Shown here: positions 58,114 to 64,000 of the stretch, one piece after another
Layout: each line of letters starts with the position of its first letter
How positions within the stretch are numbered: the stretch's first letter is position 1
Virus record (IMG/VR): IMGVR_UViG_3300021091_005099
Span: 1-64,000 of that record
Length of the DNA: 64,000 nt
Direction: 5' to 3' (one strand)
Origin: a virus
The notes under the pieces: model-generated
What the model saw: the letters and a program-made list of their open reading frames with translations, nothing else
Told to the model about the DNA's origin: nothing
Database searches by the model: none
Made by a program: the position numbers and the translations under genes

Positions 58114-58755
58114 CTATCCAACCAGTTTCCTCTGCAGCTTGTTCTGCAGATACATCAGCAACACTCCATACGCGGGCAAAAAGATTATGAATCCCACAAT
58201 GATTTTGACCAAGGTGTTGTTGAAGGCCACCGCATGCACCCACGGCTGCGGATAGAACGCAGTGTAGAAGAATGTGTAGGTGTCAATGATGTTGGCCGCC
58301 ACAGTGCTGAGGGCCGGAGCCAGCCACCAGTTGCTGGTCCACTTCTCACGTATGTACTGCATCACGTAAACGTCCAGCATGGTGCCCACTGCATATGCGG
58401 TGCCGGATGCCACGCCCACTCTGATTGCGTGTGGGTCCTTCAATATAAGAAGCACAGCCACCGACGCCACTATGGCGGGCAGCATGGCCATGGCCACCAC
58501 CGCCCTGGCGGTGTGCTTGCCCACCAACCGCACGGTGAGATCGCTTGCGACCACCACCAGCGGGAACGTGAAGGCCGCAGCTGCCAATGGGAAGCTGGTC
58601 TGCCAGCCCAGTATGTTGATCTTTTCTGCAAAGAGATTGAAGCGTATGGTCACAAGATAATTGCTAATAGCAATGATCACTGTGTGGAATATCACCAAAT
58701 TCCGCAACAGGCCACGGTCAACATCTTTCAACAGATTGTTTAGATAGTTTGTCAT
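58114..58755 (-). CDS. yhhQ: Queuosine-precursor transporter, YhhQ/DUF165 family
   Basis: A 213-aa inner-membrane protein, starting at 58755 after GGAGA. About six hydrophobic segments, with typical YhhQ patterns: FAEKINILGWQTSFPLAAAA, TFPLVVVASDLTVRLVG, GTAYAVGTMLDVYVMQYI and ANIIDTYTFFYTAFY. YhhQ proteins import preQ0/preQ1-type 7-deazaguanines. Phages with DNA deazaguanine pathways often carry them. It lies 11 bases after the phosphoribosyltransferase gene and is followed by a strong hairpin. Confidence 0.85.
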   Translation of the reverse strand: MTNYLNNLLKDVDRGLLRNLVIFHTVIIAISNYLVTIRFNLFAEKINILGWQTSFPLAAAAFTFPLVVVASDLTVRLVGKHTARAVVAMAMLPAIVASVAVLLILKDPHAIRVGVASGTAYAVGTMLDVYVMQYIREKWTSNWWLAPALSTVAANIIDTYTFFYTAFYPQPWVHAVAFNNTLVKIIVGFIIFLPAYGVLLMYLQNKLQRKLVG

Positions 58756-58766
58756 GTTTCTCCTTT

Positions 58767-59234
58767 TTAGGTTTGCCATTCCTCCCATGGAAAGACCACC
58801 CACTGCGGCTGTAGACTTTTGTCAATCTCGTAGCCCTGGTAGTCCATTTTGACAGGCGATGGTTTGTTATTGACCACAGCAGCAAAACGCACACGCTCAG
58901 GTTTTCCAAAGTTGTCCACGATGTATTGGAACGTGGCTCCGGTGTCGTTGATGTCGTCAATGATCAAAATCTTTTTCTGAAATGCGTATTCTTTTTCCAG
59001 CACAGAGAGGTTGGGCTTGACTGCATGATCCCTCAGTCGCACGTCCAGCACTGCGTGCTCCTTTTTCAATCTATGTGATAGGTACACTCCTGGCACGCAG
59101 CCACCTCTGTTGATGCCCAGTATAATGCTAGGCATCCACATGGAATGCACCAGCTGATCCTCAATTTGAGTCAGTGCCTGGCGCATCTGCAGTGTGGTAA
59201 AATAAGTTTTTTGCACAGTATCAACCGCTGTCAT
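58767..59234 (-). CDS. Purine-type phosphoribosyltransferase
   Basis: A 155-aa PRTase of the xanthine/hypoxanthine type. The PRPP-binding loop ILIIDDINDTGAT is at residues 89-101, with ILGINRGGCVPGVYLS near 38-52 and the base-binding end QPQWVVFPWEEW. It would join a purine base (or perhaps a deazapurine) to PRPP. The size matches Gpt of enterobacteria (152 aa). It starts in an ATGA overlap with the small membrane protein gene and is followed by the transporter, so the substrate could be an imported base (inference). Confidence 0.82.
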   Translation of the reverse strand: MTAVDTVQKTYFTTLQMRQALTQIEDQLVHSMWMPSIILGINRGGCVPGVYLSHRLKKEHAVLDVRLRDHAVKPNLSVLEKEYAFQKKILIIDDINDTGATFQYIVDNFGKPERVRFAAVVNNKPSPVKMDYQGYEIDKSLQPQWVVFPWEEWQT

Positions 59235-59464
59235 TTTAATAGTAATCCTGCCACGTAGATGGCTGTTAATCCTGCATTAAGTGCTATTAGACTGCGTTCT
59301 TGCCACAGTATGCCCACTAGCACCCATATGCCATTGGCCACGCAAAATAGATACACATATACCGGAAACACGTTGAAGGCTGCCAGCGTGGCGGCGCACA
59401 ACAGAACCACTGTTCCGATCCAGGCCAGCGATTGGTAAGGTTTGGTTGGTAATTTACTTGCCAT
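59231..59464 (-). CDS. Small membrane protein, 77 aa
   Basis: Three predicted membrane segments: SLAWIGTVVLLCAATLAAF, VYVYLFCVANGIWVLVGIL and ALNAGLTAIYVAGLLL, with a short basic N-terminus. No family recognised. It starts 11 bases inside guaC and its stop overlaps the PRTase start, so it is translated with purine enzymes. It may help uptake together with the transporter, or act on the host membrane. Confidence 0.7.
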   Translation of the reverse strand: MASKLPTKPYQSLAWIGTVVLLCAATLAAFNVFPVYVYLFCVANGIWVLVGILWQERSLIALNAGLTAIYVAGLLLK

Positions 59465-60497
59465 CGTAGACCCTGTTGATCACGTTGTTGACCCTCACGA
59501 AGTGAGCGCACTTCGGCATGTCCTTGATACGTCTAGCTCCGATGTAGGTGCAGGTGCTTCTCACACCACCCAATATCTGTTCCACTGTGTCCTTCACAGG
59601 ACCTCGGTCATCCAGCAGCACTGTCTTTCCCTCTGTGCCTCTGTAGCCGTCCTTGCGCATGCCATACCTCTCAAAGGCCGACTCGGAACTCATGCCATAA
59701 AAAACTCTCTTGCCATCACGCAGCTCCAATTCTGATTCTTCATGTGCCGCCAGCATGCCTCCCAGCATCACGAAGTGTGCGCCGGCAGCCAGCGCCTTTG
59801 ACACGTCTCCGGACTGGGTGCAACCTCCATCGGCTATGATGTGCCCGCCAACTCCATTGGCAGCGTCAGCACACTCCACGATAGCGGAGAACTGCGGCAC
59901 TCCCACCCCGGTCTGAGTCCTGGTGGTGCACACGGATCCAGGCCCTATGCCGATCTTGACCACGTCTGCGCCGTTTATTATCAGTTCCTCTGTCATCTCA
60001 GGCGACACGACGTTGCCCGCTATCAGCACCTTGTCTGGGTATTCGGATCTTATCCTCTTCACAAAGTCCACGAACTGTTCGTGGTATGCGTTGGCCACGT
60101 CTATCGTTATGGTTGGTATGTCCGGGAATGCCCGCATGACCTGTTTCAGTGTCTGGTAGTCCTGCGTGTTCTCGTCCCATATGGCTCCCGTTCCCACGCA
60201 CGCAGACACATATTTGAATTTTATGCCTGTGCCCGCGGTCTGCTTCCATTGGTCTATAGTGTAGTGCTTGCGTATCACCGTCAGCATCTTGTAATCCTGT
60301 AGCACGCGTGCCATGGAAAAAGTGCCAACTCCATCCATGTTGCTGGCCATTATTGGTGTGTATGAAAGTTGTTTGCGGCTGTTCCTGAATGTGAAGTCTC
60401 TCGTCATGTCCACGTCTCTGCGAGAGTTAAGCGTGGATCTCTTGGGTTTGAGCAACACGTCGGAATAATCCAGATGCAGGGTGTGATCAATTCGCAT
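59454..60497 (-). CDS. guaC: GMP reductase
   Basis: A 347-aa IMPDH/GMPR-type barrel enzyme, the same length as E. coli GuaC. The Cys-loop GIGPGSVCTTR at 183-193 places the catalytic C190, and QTGVGVPQFSAIVECADA plus IADGGCTQSGDVSKAL are family hallmarks. The loop GMSSESAFERYG near 270 is the mobile flap. It has no CBS domains, which favours GMP reductase over IMP dehydrogenase. Conversion of GMP to IMP would feed host guanine into adenine or PRPP-linked pools. Downstream small genes overlap. Confidence 0.88.
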   Translation of the reverse strand: MRIDHTLHLDYSDVLLKPKRSTLNSRRDVDMTRDFTFRNSRKQLSYTPIMASNMDGVGTFSMARVLQDYKMLTVIRKHYTIDQWKQTAGTGIKFKYVSACVGTGAIWDENTQDYQTLKQVMRAFPDIPTITIDVANAYHEQFVDFVKRIRSEYPDKVLIAGNVVSPEMTEELIINGADVVKIGIGPGSVCTTRTQTGVGVPQFSAIVECADAANGVGGHIIADGGCTQSGDVSKALAAGAHFVMLGGMLAAHEESELELRDGKRVFYGMSSESAFERYGMRKDGYRGTEGKTVLLDDRGPVKDTVEQILGGVRSTCTYIGARRIKDMPKCAHFVRVNNVINRVYDGK

Positions 60498-60765
60498 CCA
60501 TTTCTCCTTCTCTGGTCTTGCACATGTTCAATATGTTGTGGTAGTGATCCCATGCCTGCTTCAAAGCCGGATACTTCTGTCTAAGCTCTTCATCTTTTGA
60601 GGTGTAGAACATGTCTCCCCAATCCATCTGCACGTTGGCCGCCGTGGCCACTGTGCCCACGTTGATGTCTGTGTTGTACAACGTTTCATCCAGCGCAAAG
60701 GTTTCGCTGGCGTCCAGCTCAGGGAAAAGTGATGCAGAAGTCATTGCTGTAAGTTTTTTATCCAT
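60487..60765 (-). CDS. Hypothetical protein, 92 aa
   Basis: A 92-aa acidic protein starting at 60765 (overlap of eight bases with folE; the alternative ATG at 60744 would shorten it by seven). It begins MDKKLTAMTSASLFPELDAS, contains VQMDWGDMFYTSKDEELRQK and a helical end PALKQAWDHYHNILNMCKT. Similar small proteins with a YPALKxAWD end occur in marine T4-like phages, from memory. The role is unknown. Confidence 0.62.
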   Translation of the reverse strand: MDKKLTAMTSASLFPELDASETFALDETLYNTDINVGTVATAANVQMDWGDMFYTSKDEELRQKYPALKQAWDHYHNILNMCKTREGEMDAN

Positions 60766-61510
60766 TTGGCCCACACTGTGCTTCCTGCAGTTGTATGTTG
60801 TGCATAAATTCACTCTTCAATGCCGGGTCCGTCTTCAATAACCCCTTCAGCACCGTGGTCTGCGTGCTGGAATCACCGCTTCTTATCCCTCGGTTCTCGC
60901 AGCAGCCGTGTCTGGCCCTGATGTAGACACCCACTGCCGGGCTTTCCGTGAGCTGTGCTATCTTGTATGCTATCTTCTCTGTGAGCTCTTCCTGCAGATG
61001 TCCTCTCGCGGCCTGGTGCTGCGCTATCCTGGTGTACTTGCTGAGTCCGATCAGACGCTTGCCCGGGAGACATCCGATGTAGCACACGCCCGTCATGGGC
61101 TGATGGTGATGCGAGCACATGCTCTTGATGTCGGACCTGATCACTATCAGCTGATCGTATCTGCCATCTTCGTTGGGAAATGTCGTGACTTCTGGTGGAG
61201 GGTTGTATCTCCCTCCCATGATCTCCGTTATGTACATCTTGGCCAGCCTGCGGCCTGTGCCAACGCTGTTGGGATCATTGGTCCTGTCTATGACCAAGCT
61301 GTCCAGCACAGCGTCGAATTTCGTGGTCAGCTCGTCAATCAGTTTTTCTCTCTCCCCATTTTCAATATATCTGCTGATGTTGTCCGCCGCGAAGAACCTC
61401 TCACCTGACTTCACTATCCTTTCGCGTATCTGCTGGCTGATCGGCTTGTTTTTGTCAGTCCAAGTGTCCATCAAACCCCCTGACATGATATCTTTACGTG
61501 TGTCTGACAT
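60758..61510 (-). CDS. folE: GTP cyclohydrolase I
   Basis: A 250-aa enzyme that opens GTP to dihydroneopterin triphosphate, the first step to 7-deazaguanines or folate. The zinc ligands fit: C132 with HHH at 134-136 (MCSHHHQP), and C203/C204 in HGCCENRG. GLSKYTRIA at 155-163 and QTTVLKGLL near 227 are family hallmarks. The zinc motifs read CSHHH and CCENRG instead of the bacterial CEHH and CM.xRG, a variant I associate with phage enzymes. It starts in TGATG overlap with galE. It pairs functionally with queE nearby. Confidence 0.88.
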   Translation of the reverse strand: MSDTRKDIMSGGLMDTWTDKNKPISQQIRERIVKSGERFFAADNISRYIENGEREKLIDELTTKFDAVLDSLVIDRTNDPNSVGTGRRLAKMYITEIMGGRYNPPPEVTTFPNEDGRYDQLIVIRSDIKSMCSHHHQPMTGVCYIGCLPGKRLIGLSKYTRIAQHQAARGHLQEELTEKIAYKIAQLTESPAVGVYIRARHGCCENRGIRSGDSSTQTTVLKGLLKTDPALKSEFMHNIQLQEAQCGPNG

Positions 61511-62550
61511 CAGTTAAATTCTTTTTGGTTAATCTTGTTATACCATTTTACAGCAGTGGCCACGATGTTGTCAATAGAACTGTGTGATGGCCGCCAGCCA
61601 AGTTCTGTGTTCGCGCGTGTGTTGTCGGCCACCAGCACAGGTGGATCGCCCGCCCTGCGCGGCATTTCCATTATCTTGATGTGCCCCACGTATTTTTTTA
61701 TGGTCTCCAACAGTTGCCTGTTGCTTGTGCTGATGCCGGAGCCCAGGTTATAAGTCTCACAGATCACATCACCAGACGCTCGCTGCAGTGCCAGCACGTG
61801 CGCCACCGCGAGATCGGTCACGTGGACATAGTCTCTCACACAGGTCCCATCCGCTGTGTCAAAATCAGTGCCAAACAGCTTGAATTCTCGATCTCTATGT
61901 GCTGCATCTATGGCCAATGGTATGATATGCGTCTCGTCCTCGCGCAGTTCACCGATCTCGCTGTCAGCGTCCGCTCCCGCGGCGTTGAAATAGCGCAGGC
62001 TGACGCTGCTCAGTCCATAGGCCACATGATAGTCCTTCAATACATTTTCAATCATCAACTTGCTCCTGCCATACGGGTTGATTGGATGCAGGTTGATGTC
62101 ATCATCCCTGGCCACTCCGTTGGCGGGAATGCCATACACTGCAGCGCTTGAAGAGAAGACCACCTTGTTGATGCCTAGATCTCTCAACTTGTCCAACAAC
62201 TGCACAGTCATTATCACGTTGTTCTTGTAATATTTAGATGGATCTCTCACAGACTCTCCCACCTGGGTGTGCGCGGCGAAATGTATACAGGAGTCTATGT
62301 TGTATCTGTTGATGATTTCCTGCAGGAAGTCAGTGTCTCTGGGCAGATGGCATTCAAATGCCGGTCCAAACTGCGTGGCCCAGGGTTTGGTCTTGATGTC
62401 TCTGTCAACCACGACCGGAGTGAACCCATTCTTGGTCAGCTCCTTGGCGGTGTGAGAACCGATGTAGCCGGCCCCTCCCACTACCAGCACCGACTTGCTG
62501 ATGCCTTTAGTACTTGGCTTCGGGCGCATACGTCCTGTAGTCGCTTCCAT
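61510..62550 (-). CDS. galE: UDP-glucose 4-epimerase
   Basis: A 346-aa extended SDR enzyme interconverting UDP-glucose and UDP-galactose (or N-acetyl forms). GGAGYIGS at residues 25-32, catalytic S135 in FSSSAAVYG, and Y160-x3-K164 in NPYGRSK are intact. SLRYFNAAGADADSEIGE and GTCVRDYVHVTDLA are GalE hallmarks. The first 20 residues overlap the upstream glycosyltransferase gene; GGAGG supports the ATG at 62550, and 62529 is a plausible alternative. It probably supplies UDP-sugar for the phage glycosyltransferases. Confidence 0.9.
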   Translation of the reverse strand: MEATTGRMRPKPSTKGISKSVLVVGGAGYIGSHTAKELTKNGFTPVVVDRDIKTKPWATQFGPAFECHLPRDTDFLQEIINRYNIDSCIHFAAHTQVGESVRDPSKYYKNNVIMTVQLLDKLRDLGINKVVFSSSAAVYGIPANGVARDDDINLHPINPYGRSKLMIENVLKDYHVAYGLSSVSLRYFNAAGADADSEIGELREDETHIIPLAIDAAHRDREFKLFGTDFDTADGTCVRDYVHVTDLAVAHVLALQRASGDVICETYNLGSGISTSNRQLLETIKKYVGHIKIMEMPRRAGDPPVLVADNTRANTELGWRPSHSSIDNIVATAVKWYNKINQKEFN

Positions 62551-63682
62551 CTCTCCTCCATTGCTCTCCCTTGCCTGTAATGATGTCGATCATTCTGTCC
62601 ACCGTGCCGTCGGTCCAATCCGATATCTTGCCCATGTTTGGCGATGGTGCCTGCAACAACACTTTCAATTTTTGCATGGCGTCTCTGCTGCTCCATGGCA
62701 CGTACATCCTGCTGTCGTCATTGGCGAATGTTTCTGGGAATGACCTATATGCCGGAAAAAGAACATTGCAGCCCAGTGTGTCAGCTTCGGACACTGTGTT
62801 TGACACCCAGTCCTGCAGTGCGCAGTTGAACAGCACTCTGGTGTCATTCAACAGTTCATAGTAGTCATTTTTTTTCAAGTGTTCGTAAATTTTAATTTTG
62901 CCAGACTTCTCCAAGTGCCTTGCGCGATGAACATAGTTTATGTTGTTGGATCGCAATGGTCCGCCACAGTAAACGGCGAACTCCGTGGCAGGCAATGACT
63001 CGTCGGCAAGCCATTGCTCGATTAGATCCATGAAAAACCCTGGCTGCTTTTCCTGATCCCATCTGGCGGCGTAGCCAACTCTCATTGTTCTTTGATCAAA
63101 TGGTCTGATGGTCTTGATTCTCTCCAGCACTTCCTGTTTGCCATAACTCAGACCGGAAATGTTGTAGATGGGAGCGCGCCAGTTGGCTATTCTCATATGT
63201 GCCACCATCTCCTCGTTCGTGGCAAGTATATGCACGTTGGGTATCTCGTTGCACATCTGTTCATACAGGCTCATCCATCGGCTCATGCGCCAGACATGCA
63301 CGAAGTCATCTGGATCTATGGACTGTGCCAGGCACCTTAGATATATCCTCGGCCTGTACTTCTCTGGCGACTGTTGTATGATGTAGGGCAGCGATTCCAT
63401 GCCCGGTTGGAACATGTCCTCAAAAAATATCACGTCATCAGAAGTAACTTCTCCAGATTTCATCATGCGAACCAAATTCATCATCTGGCTCATGCCGAAA
63501 TAGCTCCTGCCGTGTGCGTCCAGCACCTGTCCAGTCACTATGGCTTTGGAATTGTCTATGGTGGTGCCGGGCACGACCACGTAGTCTATGCCGCGTTTCT
63601 TGTAGATTCTCTCGGTCCAATCGGTTAACTGTAGCGTGTAGCGACCTTCATAGGGCTCCAGGCCCATGTAAAATATTTTCAT
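62507..63682 (-). CDS. GT-B type glycosyltransferase
   Basis: A 391-aa protein from the ATG at 63682 (TGATG overlap with the upstream stop). It has the two-domain GT-B shape: a first half with MKIFYMGLEPYEGRYTLQLT and DDVIFFEDMFQPG, and a second half starting QRTMRVGYAARWDQEKQPGF, with EFAVYCGGPL and the donor-site NTVSEADTLGCNVLFPAYR (E-x-D in place of the usual E-x7-E). This last part is typical of GT4-like enzymes. It precedes galE and overlaps it by 44 bases, suggesting use of a galactose-type donor. Confidence 0.75.
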   Translation of the reverse strand: MKIFYMGLEPYEGRYTLQLTDWTERIYKKRGIDYVVVPGTTIDNSKAIVTGQVLDAHGRSYFGMSQMMNLVRMMKSGEVTSDDVIFFEDMFQPGMESLPYIIQQSPEKYRPRIYLRCLAQSIDPDDFVHVWRMSRWMSLYEQMCNEIPNVHILATNEEMVAHMRIANWRAPIYNISGLSYGKQEVLERIKTIRPFDQRTMRVGYAARWDQEKQPGFFMDLIEQWLADESLPATEFAVYCGGPLRSNNINYVHRARHLEKSGKIKIYEHLKKNDYYELLNDTRVLFNCALQDWVSNTVSEADTLGCNVLFPAYRSFPETFANDDSRMYVPWSSRDAMQKLKVLLQAPSPNMGKISDWTDGTVDRMIDIITGKGEQWRRDGSDYRTYAPEAKY

Positions 63683-63987
63683 CACGTGCTTACAATCACC
63701 TCCTTCTGGCTCTTCTTACCTACCAGCACGTGGGTGTGATACCCATGCATGGGATTGGTTTTCAAATATCTCATTAGGTCCGCCAAAATATTGTCATTGC
63801 CTTCATGTATTAAAAATTGATACAACGGTTCTGCTCGTCCATACAATGTCTCGTTAGAATCTAAAACTATGAATCCTCCCCATTCCACGGCAAAATCACT
63901 GAGATAATTTTCTCCGTAATGACGGAAGGTTTGATTGTTATTGATGTTAACGCCAGCATGTGGTTCAAATACTAATCTTATTCTCAT
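63682..63987 (-). CDS. Hypothetical protein, 101 aa
   Basis: A 101-residue protein starting MRIRLVFEPHAGVNINNNQT; AAGGA stands about seven bases before the ATG. It contains GENYLSDFAVEWGGFIVLDSN and ends in a basic strand (HTHVLVGKKSQKEVIV). No family recognised. It precedes the GT-B gene with a TGATG overlap. The frame starts only 13 bases from the window edge, so its upstream context is not visible and a longer start cannot be excluded. Confidence 0.5.
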   Translation of the reverse strand: MRIRLVFEPHAGVNINNNQTFRHYGENYLSDFAVEWGGFIVLDSNETLYGRAEPLYQFLIHEGNDNILADLMRYLKTNPMHGYHTHVLVGKKSQKEVIVST

Positions 63988-64000
63988 CGAGCAATCCTTG

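Noticed and set aside
58234-58743. Plus-strand 169-aa open frame
   Set aside because: Antisense to the YhhQ-type transporter; His/Arg/Gly-rich composition expected from reversed membrane-protein codons.
1-64000. tRNA genes, rRNA, integrase, insertion sequences, photosynthesis genes
   Set aside because: Read for on both strands by eye; nearly all sequence is taken by protein genes and no such product or cloverleaf was seen. A tRNA search program would be decisive for very compact cases.

Overview
The window is a contiguous piece of a T4-like, contractile-tailed marine phage. The order baseplate hub gp5, wedge gp25, wedge gp6, giant wedge-associated protein, then a run of fibre-like proteins follows T4-type cyanophages and pelagiphages. 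So do the accessory genes: a MoxR/VWA pair, RNase H, FolE, QueE, twitch radical SAM enzymes and cupins. The host cannot be named from this sequence: there are no photosynthesis genes, tRNAs, integrases or host-like stretches. I saw no CRISPR array or insertion sequence. Coding density is very high and most neighbouring genes overlap by 1 to 26 bases.

Layout. (1) 18-23724, plus strand: baseplate and tail genes, including one 14-kb gene for a 4,654-residue protein with a cupredoxin-like domain, a beta-propeller-like section and repeated beta domains. (2) 23713-27493, minus strand: a five-gene island (radical SAM protein, QueC-like protein, possible acyltransferase, two glycosyltransferases) set into the tail genes and driven by its own sigma70-like promoter. 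(3) 27594-34618, plus: more tail or fibre genes, including two further paralogues of the 407-aa fibre protein, a glycine-rich adhesin and a DUF4376-like putative fibre-assembly protein. (4) 34621-49815, plus: a tightly coupled modification operon. It holds three small glycosyltransferase-like proteins, five tandem twitch-type radical SAM proteins, an SGNH-like hydrolase, a 34-aa basic peptide, a carbamoyltransferase, a cupin, a sugar epimerase/dehydratase, a DegT-type aminotransferase and a two-domain glycosyltransferase-like protein. (5) 49812-63987, minus: small phage-conserved proteins, a VWA metallopeptidase-like/MoxR pair, RNase H, and a deazapurine/purine module (QueE, zf-CHCC protein, cupin, preQ0-type transporter, phosphoribosyltransferase, GMP reductase, GTP cyclohydrolase I). 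At the far end are GalE and a GT-B glycosyltransferase.

How it may fit together. Region 4, beside the fibre genes, looks like a pathway that makes and attaches an unusual carbamoylated/aminated glycan or radical-modified group, perhaps on the virion surface; this is inference. Region 5, with the QueC-like protein of region 2, suggests capture or synthesis of 7-deazaguanine precursors, a route known in other phages to protect DNA from restriction. The inserting enzyme and QueD are not in this window.

Regulation. Sigma70-like promoters with 16-17-base spacers precede several gene sets. In at least three (27493, 34304, 56460) exactly six bases separate the -10 element from the start codon, which predicts leaderless or near-leaderless mRNAs. 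T4-type late motifs (NATAAATA) stand just before gp6, a tail gene and a fibre gene, two of them six or seven bases from the ATG.
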